Origin: Pseudomonadota bacterium
GTDB lineage: Bacteria > Pseudomonadota > Alphaproteobacteria > Caulobacterales > Caulobacteraceae
Direction: 5' to 3'
Length of the DNA: 10,721 bases
NCBI GenBank assembly: GCA_023433655.1
Contig: JAEYUE010000117.1
Location: forward strand, 1 to 10,721
The notes beneath the pieces are model-generated. The model saw only the letters and a list, made by a program, of their open reading frames with translations, was not told the DNA's origin and made no database searches. The translations under genes and the position numbers were made by a program. Every line of letters begins with the position of its first letter. The first letter of the stretch is position 1. Of the stretch, positions 1 to 5,103 are shown piece after piece.

Positions 1-67
1 CGACCTCATCCTGGCCGGTGCCGATCGAGGAGACGATGCCCAGTCCGGTGACGACCACTCGCCGCAT
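1..67 (-). CDS. fabB: 3-oxoacyl-ACP synthase I FabB (N-terminal 22 codons only)
   Basis: Only the start of the gene is in the window; it runs off the left edge. The ATG at 67 opens a frame reading MRRVVVTGLGIVSSIGTGQD, the typical beta-strand and glycine-rich opening of FabB/FabF-type condensing enzymes (the thiolase-fold N terminus). The enzyme elongates acyl-ACP with malonyl-ACP in the cytoplasm; FabB is the member needed to extend the cis-3-decenoyl-ACP made by FabA, so it is required for unsaturated fatty acids. It lies 36 bp downstream of fabA on the same strand, the usual fabA-fabB operon of alphaproteobacteria, and has a good ribosome binding site. FabF cannot be excluded from 22 residues alone; the fabA neighbour makes FabB the better call. 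The catalytic Cys-His-His residues are outside the window. Confidence 0.85.
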   Translation of the reverse strand, partial: MRRVVVTGLGIVSSIGTGQDEV

Positions 68-73
68 GATGTG

Positions 74-80
74 TCCTTCT
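74..80 (-). promoter_or_regulatory. Ribosome binding site of fabB
   Basis: On the minus strand AGAAGGA lies 6 nt before the fabB ATG at 67. It is a strong Shine-Dalgarno match and supports that start. It lies in the 36-bp fabA-fabB gap, consistent with translation of fabB from a shared mRNA. Confidence 0.75.
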
Positions 81-103
81 GAAATCCTGAGCGTCTAGCG
101 GCG

Positions 104-637
104 TCAGCCGCCCTGCGGTTCCGTCGCCCCGCCGAACAGGCCCACGCGCATGTCGTCGCAGCGGTAGATGATCTCGCCGTCGGCCTCGAGCACGCCGTCG
201 GCGATGCCCATGACCAGCTTGCGGTTGATGACCCGCTTGAGGTCGATCTTGTAGACCACCCGCTTGACGTCCGGGGTGACCTGGCCGGTGAATTTCACGT
301 CGCCGACGCCCAGCGCGCGGCCGCGGCCCGGGCCGCCGATCCAGCCGAGATAGAAGCCGACCAGCTGCCACATGGCGTCGAGGCCGAGGCAGCCCGGCAT
401 CACCGGGTCGCCGATGAAGTGGCACTGGAAGAACCAGAGGTCCGGATGGATGTCGAGCTCGGCCTCGACATAGCCCTTGCCGTGGGCGCCGCCGTCGGCG
501 GTGATCTGCGTGATGCGGTCGAACATCAGCATCGGCGGGGCCGGCAGCTGGGCGTTGCCCGGGCCGAACAGCTCGCCGCGCCCGGAGGCCAGCAGCGCCT
601 CATAGTCGAACGACGACGGATATTTCGATTGGGTCAC
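104..637 (-). CDS. fabA: 3-hydroxydecanoyl-ACP dehydratase/isomerase FabA
   Basis: FabA dehydrates 3-hydroxydecanoyl-ACP and isomerises the trans-2 product to cis-3-decenoyl-ACP, the branch point to unsaturated fatty acids; it is a cytoplasmic hot-dog-fold dimer. The 177-residue product matches the usual family length (about 170-180). The hallmark block FFQCHFIGDPVMPGCLGLDA starts at residue 69 and carries the expected catalytic His73 and Asp87 (His70 and Asp84 in E. coli numbering), followed by MWQLVGFYLGW. The N-terminal GNAQLPAPPMLMFDRI block at about 27-42 is also typical. The start is a GTG at 637; no ATG lies near it in frame and the family N terminus begins close to here. Its Shine-Dalgarno is weak. 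fabB follows after 36 bp. No fatty-acid regulator gene or clear -35/-10 is visible in the 82 bp upstream. Confidence 0.96.
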   Translation of the reverse strand: MTQSKYPSSFDYEALLASGRGELFGPGNAQLPAPPMLMFDRITQITADGGAHGKGYVEAELDIHPDLWFFQCHFIGDPVMPGCLGLDAMWQLVGFYLGWIGGPGRGRALGVGDVKFTGQVTPDVKRVVYKIDLKRVINRKLVMGIADGVLEADGEIIYRCDDMRVGLFGGATEPQGG

Positions 638-719
638 GGCGCTCGCATTCCAGACGGCCGGGGCGGACTCGCCGCGGTGGCCGGTGTGGCGGTGGGGTTA
701 CACGAGCGCGGGCGGCGGC

Positions 720-1292
720 TCAACCGCCGTCGTCGGCCCGCCCTGTTCCGGCCGGCCGTGCGGCGTTGCACAGCGGGCGCTCCTGCGCGCCGAAGACCGC
801 CGATTGGCGCACCCAGCCGCGTAGCCGCCCGGACCTGACCCGGCACCAGCCTTCCTCGCACTCCTCCATGGACACCAGAGAGCGCGGTGACAGTCGCGCG
901 CGGACCGCGGAGGCGTCCGAGTGTCCTGAATGGACGGGAACCTCCGCGTCCGAGGCGTTGAACAGGCTGCGGCGGCTCGACACCACGCTGCGGTGGACCC
1001 AGGCGACGGCGCCCTCGGGATCGCAGATCTTCCGCCACTCCGTGGTCTCGGCGATGACCTGCACCGGCAGGCCCGAGACGCGGTATTCCCACAGGATGCG
1101 ATAGTCGAGGCCGGGGCCGAAGCGGGCGTGCACCTCGGACGACTTCAGCGACAGCCAGCGCGGCACGGGCTGGCCACTCGGCGTCGGGCGGCCGTCGGGC
1201 ATGGTCTGCAGACCGCCCGCCATCACCGCCGCGCCCAGGGTGGCCGCGACGACCGCCAGTTTCCGGATGGAGAAATGAGCTTTGCCGGGCAC
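720..1292 (-). CDS. Secreted/periplasmic protein with two bacterial SH3 domains
   Basis: From a GTG at 1292 the product has 190 residues. Residues 1-11 are basic, 12-28 (LAVVAATLGAAVMAGGL) are a hydrophobic signal or anchor segment, and two SH3-like domains follow. SH3-1 (about 46-105) contains SLKSSEVHARFGPGLDYRI, GLPVQVIAE, W86 and WVHRSVVS; SH3-2 (about 117-167) contains VRARLSPRSLVSMEEC, W149 and GWVRQSAVFG. This matches the SH3_4 (PF06347) envelope proteins common in Caulobacterales, where the usual motif is VNVRxGPG; here it is VHARFGPG. The likely role is peptidoglycan or protein binding in the periplasm; no enzyme domain is seen. A longer reading from GTG 1334 is possible, but it would begin 6 nt after a CtrA box and give an unusually long n-region, so 1292 is preferred. 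Both candidate starts have weak ribosome binding sites. Confidence 0.8.
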   Translation of the reverse strand: MPGKAHFSIRKLAVVAATLGAAVMAGGLQTMPDGRPTPSGQPVPRWLSLKSSEVHARFGPGLDYRILWEYRVSGLPVQVIAETTEWRKICDPEGAVAWVHRSVVSSRRSLFNASDAEVPVHSGHSDASAVRARLSPRSLVSMEECEEGWCRVRSGRLRGWVRQSAVFGAQERPLCNAARPAGTGRADDGG

Positions 1293-1339
1293 GCGAGCGG
1301 GGTCCGTGGAGAACGATGTGCGACCGTGGGCCACGCGGC

Positions 1340-1355
1340 TTAAGGCGGCGTTAAC
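1340..1355 (-). promoter_or_regulatory. CtrA-type box upstream of the SH3-domain gene
   Basis: The plus strand reads TTAAGGCGGCGTTAAC, a perfect TTAA-N7-TTAAC, the binding consensus of the response regulator CtrA that controls the Caulobacter cell cycle. It lies 48-63 bp upstream of the preferred SH3 start (GTG 1292), so it would overlap a -35 region for a transcript beginning near 1310. No clear -10 was found. CtrA sites work in either orientation. Binding is inferred from sequence only; TTAA is rare in this GC-rich DNA, which makes a chance match less likely. Confidence 0.6.
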
Positions 1356-1369
1356 CAGACGGTCCAGGC

Positions 1370-2113
1370 CTACGGCCGACGGGCGCAGACCGGGCAGGCG
1401 GGGTCGGCGGCGAGGCTGACGGTGCGCGCTGCGCCGGCGAGACCGTCGAAGAGGAGCAGGCGGCCTTCGAGAGGCTGGCCCGCGCCGGTGACCAGCTTGA
1501 CCGCCTCCAGCGCCGCCATCGATCCGACCACGCCGGCGAGGGCCCCGACCACCCCGACGCGGGCGCAGGTCTCGGCCTCCGGCGGGACGGCGGGGACCAG
1601 GCAGCGGTAGCAGGGCCGTCCGCGGAACACGGCGACCTGGCCGCTCCACCGGCCTAGGGCGCCGGACACCAGCGGGACGCCGGCGGCCACGCAGGCGGCG
1701 TTGGTCGCGAAGCGGGTCTCGAAGTCATCGGTCCCGTCGATGACGACGTCGCACCCTTCGAGCAGCCAGGCGGCGTTGTCTGCGGTGAGGCGTTCGGGCG
1801 CGCATTCGATCTCCACGTGGAAGTTCAGGGCGGTCAGCCGGGACTCGGCCGCCTCGACCTTGGGGAGGCCGACGTCCGGTTCCGCAAAGGCGATCTGACG
1901 CTGCAGATTGGACAGGGCGACATCGTCATGGTCGATCAGTCGAAGCCGCCCGACTCCGGCCGCGGCGAGGTACAGGGCCGCGGGGGCGCCGACTCCGCCC
2001 ATGCCGACGACGCCGACGCGGGCGGCCTTCAGGCGCTGCTGGCCGGGTCCGCCGATCTCTGCCAGCACCAGGTGCCGGGCGTACCGCTCGATTTCGTCGT
2101 CGGAGAAGCTCAC
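1370..2113 (-). CDS. moeB: MoeB/ThiF/HesA-family E1-like adenylyltransferase
   Basis: This family uses ATP to adenylate the C-terminal Gly-Gly of a ubiquitin-like sulfur carrier (MoaD or ThiS) for molybdopterin or thiamin synthesis. The 247-residue product has the full set: RYARHLVLAEIGGPGQQRL (11-28), the nucleotide-binding loop GMGGVGAP (37-44), DHDDVALSNLQRQ (61-73) with Arg73, Lys85, and DGTDDFETR (126-134) with Asp130. Zinc ligands are two CxxC pairs, C168/C171 (CYRC) and C240/C243 (CPVC). C183 sits where ThiF-type proteins carry a conserved cysteine. Length equals E. coli MoeB; there is no C-terminal rhodanese domain. The start is GTG at 2113 with a weak GGAACGG ahead of it. The gene is 31 bp downstream of the BLUF gene. 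MoeB and ThiF cannot be told apart safely from sequence, and no moaD or thiS lies nearby. Confidence 0.88.
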   Translation of the reverse strand: MSFSDDEIERYARHLVLAEIGGPGQQRLKAARVGVVGMGGVGAPAALYLAAAGVGRLRLIDHDDVALSNLQRQIAFAEPDVGLPKVEAAESRLTALNFHVEIECAPERLTADNAAWLLEGCDVVIDGTDDFETRFATNAACVAAGVPLVSGALGRWSGQVAVFRGRPCYRCLVPAVPPEAETCARVGVVGALAGVVGSMAALEAVKLVTGAGQPLEGRLLLFDGLAGAARTVSLAADPACPVCARRP

Positions 2114-2144
2114 CCGTTCCGAATAGGCGGTTCGGGGCGGGACG

Positions 2145-2534
2145 TCACGCGGCCTTGCGGAGGTCCAGCAGCACCTCGGCCTCGTGGGCGGTGACGCGTG
2201 ACAGGCAGTTCAGCCCCAGTCGGTCCAGCAGGGCGGCGGGGTCGGCGCACAGGCCCATGGCCTCGTCGAGCCGGCGGGCGACGATGGGGGTGTCGACCAG
2301 CACCCGGAAGCCCGTGTGGCGAGGGTCGTCGAGCAGCCGCCGGACGAGCCTGTCGACATCGGCTCGGCCGCCCTCGATCGCCTGCAGAATGTGGCCCTGG
2401 TGGAACATCACGCAGCTGGTCAGGTGATCGCGGCGGTTGTTGCGCTCGGACACCCCGAGAATCTGGGCGATCGACAGGGTGGACGCGCCCGTCGCGCCGA
2501 CAGCTTCACTGGCGTAGATGACGCGATGAAGCAC
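2145..2534 (-). CDS. Short BLUF-domain blue-light photoreceptor
   Basis: BLUF domains bind FAD and sense blue light by rearranging hydrogen bonds around a Tyr-Gln pair. The 129-residue product is a stand-alone domain: HRVIYAS opens the fold with Tyr7, Asn32/Asn33 follow in SERNNRRD, Gln51 lies in HGHILQAIEGG-type context (HQGHILQAIEGG, 45-56), and RRLLDDPRH (65-73) and Met93 match the PixD/AppA pattern. Residues 94-129 form the usual C-terminal helices; no output domain is fused, so signalling must pass to a partner protein. Two departures from consensus are the loss of the semi-conserved Trp two residues before Met93, and LTS where most members have ITG. The start is GTG 2534 with AAGAGGG (2542-2548) 7 nt ahead of it. 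The gene diverges from hslV and is followed by moeB. Confidence 0.88.
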   Translation of the reverse strand: MLHRVIYASEAVGATGASTLSIAQILGVSERNNRRDHLTSCVMFHQGHILQAIEGGRADVDRLVRRLLDDPRHTGFRVLVDTPIVARRLDEAMGLCADPAALLDRLGLNCLSRVTAHEAEVLLDLRKAA

Positions 2535-2541
2535 GTCGACA

Positions 2542-2548
2542 CCCTCTT
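2542..2548 (-). promoter_or_regulatory. Ribosome binding site of the BLUF gene
   Basis: AAGAGGG on the minus strand is 7 nt from the GTG at 2534. It fixes this non-ATG start. Confidence 0.65.
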
Positions 2549-2576
2549 AAGGCGAGAAATGGGGCAAGAAATGTCG

Positions 2577-2592
2577 ATGTAACGCATTACAT
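2577..2592. promoter_or_regulatory. Perfect dyad ATGTAA-N4-TTACAT, candidate operator
   Basis: The sequence ATGTAACGCATTACAT has two perfect 6-bp arms around a 4-bp centre. It lies 43-58 bp upstream of the BLUF start and about 85 bp before the hslV start, a position suited to a regulator of the divergent promoters. It is AT-rich in a GC-rich genome. No regulator is identified in the window. Confidence 0.45.
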
Positions 2593-2602
2593 TGGTCAGA
2601 AT

Positions 2603-2620
2603 ATGGCTTAGCGTAGCCAT
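2603..2620. promoter_or_regulatory. Perfect dyad ATGGCT-N6-AGCCAT, candidate operator
   Basis: The sequence ATGGCTTAGCGTAGCCAT has 6-bp arms with a 6-bp centre. Its centre is 27 bp from that of the neighbouring dyad at 2577-2592. It could be a protein-binding site in the BLUF-hslV divergent region; a short RNA hairpin is the alternative. Function unknown. Confidence 0.35.
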
Positions 2621-2640
2621 TGGATTCCCGGTCCTTTCGC

Positions 2641-2669
2641 CTTGCCGCGCCGCATTCCGGTCTCCATCT
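2641..2669 (+). promoter_or_regulatory. Sigma-32-like (heat-shock) promoter of hslV
   Basis: CTTGCCG (2641-2647), a 14-bp spacer and CTCCATCT (2662-2669) fit the sigma-32 consensus CTTGAAA-N11-16-CCCCATnT, with CTTG intact and 7 of 8 positions of the -10 matched. The -10 ends 7 nt before the hslV ATG at 2677, so transcription would start at or within a base or two of the start codon. hslV is a classic heat-shock gene, which supports the match. Confidence 0.5.
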
Positions 2670-2676
2670 GGGGGCC

Positions 2677-3243
2677 ATGACTCACGACACCACAGCTTCC
2701 GCCTCGCCCGGCTGGCACGGCACCACCATCCTGGCGGTGCGCAAGGACGGCCGCACCGTCATCGCCGGCGACGGCCAGGTCTCCATGGGGCCGACCATCG
2801 TCAAGGGTGCGGCGCGCAAGGTGCGGACCCTGGCCGGCGGCAAGGTGCTGGCCGGTTTCGCCGGGGCCACCGCCGACGCCTTCACCCTGATCGAACGGCT
2901 CGAGGCCAAGCTCGAGCAGTACCCCGACCAGCTGGCGCGGGCCTGCGTCGATCTGGCCAAGGATTGGCGCACGGACCGATATCTGCGCCGGCTGGAGGCC
3001 ATGCTGCTGGTGGCGGACCGCCATTCGATCTTCACGGTCACCGGCGTCGGCGACGTGCTGGAGCCTGAGCACGGCGTGGCGGCGGTGGGGTCGGGCGGCA
3101 ATTTCGCCCTCGCCGCGGCGCGGGCGCTGCTGGACCATTCCGACATGGGCGCGGAGGAGATCGCCCGGAAGGCCATGGCCATCGCCGCCGACATCTGCGT
3201 CTACACCAACGGCAATCTGACGGTTGAGACCCTGGGCGACTGA
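2677..3243 (+). CDS. hslV: ATP-dependent protease subunit HslV (ClpQ)
   Basis: HslV is the threonine-protease dodecamer of the HslVU (ClpQY) complex, degrading misfolded and regulatory proteins in the cytoplasm with the HslU ATPase. The 188-residue product begins with a 15-residue propeptide ending WHG, then mature TTILAVRKDGRTVIAGDGQV. Thr16 becomes the N-terminal nucleophile after self-cleavage, as in other alphaproteobacterial HslV; E. coli removes only the initiator Met. Also seen are GDGQVSMG, the lysine pair in IVKGAARKVRTLAGGKVLAG and the GSGGNFALAAARAL block. The start at ATG 2677 is chosen from propeptide length; there is only a G-run right against it and no properly spaced Shine-Dalgarno, which fits leaderless translation from the promoter at 2641-2669. 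A TTG at 2620 is in frame but would give a needlessly long propeptide. hslU is 1860 bp downstream, not adjacent. Confidence 0.95.
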   Translation: MTHDTTASASPGWHGTTILAVRKDGRTVIAGDGQVSMGPTIVKGAARKVRTLAGGKVLAGFAGATADAFTLIERLEAKLEQYPDQLARACVDLAKDWRTDRYLRRLEAMLLVADRHSIFTVTGVGDVLEPEHGVAAVGSGGNFALAAARALLDHSDMGAEEIARKAMAIAADICVYTNGNLTVETLGD

Positions 3244-3245
3244 CC

Positions 3246-4034
3246 TCAGGCGCCGATGACGCCGAGGGCCATGGCGGCGCCGATCGCCAGCAGGGCGGCG
3301 GCGACGACGCCCCTGACCAGGCCGATGGTGGCCTTCTTCAGCCAGCGCATCGCCGCCCACGCCCCGGCGAAGGCGCAGACCACGGCCCAGGCGACCAGCA
3401 GGCCTTCGCGCGTCCCCATGTCTGCGGCGGCCCCGCCGACGGCGAAGGCGTAGACCGGCAGCCGCGAGAGGTCGATCAGCACCGCGATCAGGGCCCCGGT
3501 GGCGATGAAGCGCGCCGGATCGAGACCGAGCCTGAGCAGGAAGATCGAGCGCAGCGCGCCCTGCTGGCCGGTCAGGCCGCCGAGGAAGCCGGTCGCGAGG
3601 CCGCCCAGCGGCGCGGCGCGCGGCGGCGCGGCCAGCTTCTGGAACCAGGGCTGCAGCTCCAGCACGCCGAGGACGATCATCACCGCCCCGACCGCGAGCC
3701 CGGCGGGCGTCGGTCCGAACTCATGCCCGGCCAGGGCCCACGAGAACAGGGCCTCGCCCGCGGCCAGCCGGCCCAGCAGCCAGGCCCCGGCGATCGCCGC
3801 CGGTATGGCCGGCAGGCCGAAACGCAGAACGGTGCGCCAGTCGGCCTGGCGCCACAGCAGCCCGCCCTTGAACAGGCCGTTGAGCAGGTGGACGACGCCG
3901 GTCGCCGCGACCGCCACCGGGGCGGAAAAGAACAGGGCGAAGGCCGGCAGCAGAACGGTGCCGAGCCCGAAGCCGGAATAGAGGGTCAGGCCCGACGCGA
4001 GGAAGGCGGTCAGCCCGATGAGCAGAAAGTCCAT
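3246..4034 (-). CDS. TauE/SafE-family membrane permease
   Basis: The 262-residue product is almost wholly hydrophobic, with about eight predicted membrane segments in the two-fold repeat of the TauE/SafE family (PF01925). Each half has a glycine-rich motif: GFGLGTVLLP at 21-30 and GFLGGLTGQQGALRS at 149-163. Members export or import sulfonates, sulfite/sulfoacetate or other organic anions across the inner membrane; the substrate here cannot be told from sequence. The start is ATG 4034 with GGAG (4041-4044) 6 nt upstream. The gene lies on the strand opposite to its flanks: its stop is 2 bp from the hslV stop (tail to tail), and it diverges from the NTF2-like gene. It therefore breaks the usual hslV-hslU adjacency. 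No sulfur-metabolism gene is nearby except the moeB/thiF homologue, which is on the far side of hslV. Confidence 0.87.
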   Translation of the reverse strand: MDFLLIGLTAFLASGLTLYSGFGLGTVLLPAFALFFSAPVAVAATGVVHLLNGLFKGGLLWRQADWRTVLRFGLPAIPAAIAGAWLLGRLAAGEALFSWALAGHEFGPTPAGLAVGAVMIVLGVLELQPWFQKLAAPPRAAPLGGLATGFLGGLTGQQGALRSIFLLRLGLDPARFIATGALIAVLIDLSRLPVYAFAVGGAAADMGTREGLLVAWAVVCAFAGAWAAMRWLKKATIGLVRGVVAAALLAIGAAMALGVIGA

Positions 4035-4151
4035 GCTCGGCTCCGGTGAAACAGCGGCGCTTCCGTCCTAGCCGATCGGCGGCGCCCGCACAGCCGGCGC
4101 ATTATGAAGATTTAACGGGACATGCGCCCGCCGGGCGGCCTCTATGCCGAC

Positions 4152-4158
4152 GGGAGGA
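4152..4158 (+). promoter_or_regulatory. Ribosome binding site that fixes the NTF2-like start
   Basis: GGGAGGA lies 5 nt before ATG 4164. It selects this ATG over the in-frame ATG at 4122, which would put 14 non-hydrophobic residues in front of the signal peptide. Confidence 0.7.
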
Positions 4159-4163
4159 TCGCC

Positions 4164-5084
4164 ATGCGCCTGTTGACCTGTCTCGCCCTGACCTCGGCCC
4201 TCGCCGCCGAATCCGCCCTGGCTCAGACGGCAGGGGCGCCGGACGCCGCGCCGGTCGTCGCCGCCGAGCGGGCGTTCGCCGCCGACGCGCCGTCGCTGGG
4301 CGTGGCCGGCAGTTTCAGCAAATGGTCCGTGCCCGAGGCGATCGTCATCGCCGCAGGACGGGCGCAGCGCGTCGGAGACGTCTACCCTGACCGCCCGCGC
4401 CCGGCGGACGAACCGCTGCTGGAGTGGTGGCCGAACTTCGCCGGGATCGCGCGATCGGGCGACCTCGGATTCACGACAGGCGGCGTCGCCGTCGGCGGTC
4501 AGCGAACCGGGCATTACTTCACCATCTGGAAGCGCCAGCCGGACGGTGCGTGGAAATGGGTCTACGACGGCGGCTCCGGGGCCAGCGCGGCGGACGTGCC
4601 GGGCCCGAACAGCGAGCCGGAGATTCTGCCGCCGGGGCCGGAGCTGATCCAGGTCCGCCGTGCCGGCGAGGATGGAGGCGAATATCCTCCACGCGCCGTC
4701 CAGGCGATGAACGCAGTGCGCGAGGAGGAGGCGACGCTCGCCGCGGCGGCGGCGGCCGACCAGAAGACGGCGCATCTGGCGAAGTTGGCCGACAACGGCC
4801 GCCTCTACGTCGCGCCCTTGGCTCCGGCGATCGGGCGCGCTGCTTTTGAAGAGACCCTGTCCGGCTGGCCCGCCACCTTCCGCTTCGGCCCGACCGAGGG
4901 CGGCGGCGCCTCGGACTACGGCGACCTCGTCTGGACCTACGGACCGGCCGCCTGGAGCCGCGGCGGCGAAGAGCGCACCGGCCACTATGTGAGGCTGTGG
5001 CAGCGCCAGGAGGTCGGCTGGAAGATCGTTCTCGCCCAGCTCATCCCGGCCCCGCCGGCGCCGCCCCCTCCCGCCGGCGGCTGA
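4164..5084 (+). CDS. Secreted tandem NTF2-like (DUF4440/SnoaL-type) protein
   Basis: The 306-residue product starts with a signal peptide (MRLLTCLALTSALAAESALA, cleavage near residue 20-21), so it is probably periplasmic. It appears to be an internal duplication. Half one contains VAAERAFAADAPSLG (32-46) and RTGHYFTIWKRQPDGAWKWV (114-133); half two contains AMNAVREEEATLAAA (181-195) and RTGHYVRLWQRQEVGWKIVL (271-290). A helix with E/R, then a beta-strand ending in TGHY, then a W/K strand is the pattern of DUF4440/SnoaL-like NTF2-fold proteins. These can be enzymes or simple ligand binders; no catalytic residue set is recognised. The C terminus is a Pro/Ala-rich tail. The gene lies between hslV and hslU, 19 bp before hslU on the same strand, and could share a transcript with it. 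Fold assignment is by pattern only. Confidence 0.7.
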   Translation: MRLLTCLALTSALAAESALAQTAGAPDAAPVVAAERAFAADAPSLGVAGSFSKWSVPEAIVIAAGRAQRVGDVYPDRPRPADEPLLEWWPNFAGIARSGDLGFTTGGVAVGGQRTGHYFTIWKRQPDGAWKWVYDGGSGASAADVPGPNSEPEILPPGPELIQVRRAGEDGGEYPPRAVQAMNAVREEEATLAAAAAADQKTAHLAKLADNGRLYVAPLAPAIGRAAFEETLSGWPATFRFGPTEGGGASDYGDLVWTYGPAAWSRGGEERTGHYVRLWQRQEVGWKIVLAQLIPAPPAPPPPAGG

Positions 5085-5088
5085 GGCG

Positions 5089-5096
5089 TCCTATCT
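5089..5096 (+). promoter_or_regulatory. Possible -10 element directly before hslU
   Basis: TCCTATCT lies with its end 7 nt before the hslU ATG at 5104, the same spacing as the sigma-32-like -10 before hslV; the two starts share ATCTG-N6-ATG. It matches CCCCATnT at 6 of 8 positions at best, and also resembles the housekeeping GCTANAWC. No convincing -35 is seen at the right distance, so this is weak. Confidence 0.25.
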
Positions 5097-5103
5097 GCGC
5101 CTC

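Noticed and set aside
634..648. Four-codon ATG...TGA frame overlapping the fabA GTG by GTGA, like a leader peptide
   Set aside because: It is very short, has no ribosome binding site of its own and is expected by chance; nothing else suggests attenuation.
713..729. Hairpin CGGCGG-N5-CCGCCG across the SH3 gene stop codon as a terminator
   Set aside because: There is no T-tract on either strand, and short GC stems are common in this DNA.
634..1649. Long open frames overlapping fabA, the SH3 gene and moeB in other frames
   Set aside because: They are Arg/Pro/Gly-rich with no recognisable domain, typical shadows in GC-rich DNA. The upstream half of the 720-1649 frame lies antiphase inside moeB and is not part of the SH3 gene.
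2557..2564. CCCCATTT on the minus strand as a sigma-32 -10 for the BLUF gene
   Set aside because: The -10 match is perfect, but there is no CTTG-type -35 at 11-16 bp, only a CTTG directly touching it.
4071..4080. Ten-base palindrome GCCGATCGGC in the permease/NTF2-like divergent gap
   Set aside because: Palindromes of this length and composition are frequent here, and no second copy was seen.
4102..4116. TTAT-N6-TTAAC before the NTF2-like gene as a second CtrA site
   Set aside because: The spacing is 6 instead of 7 and the first half-site has a mismatch.
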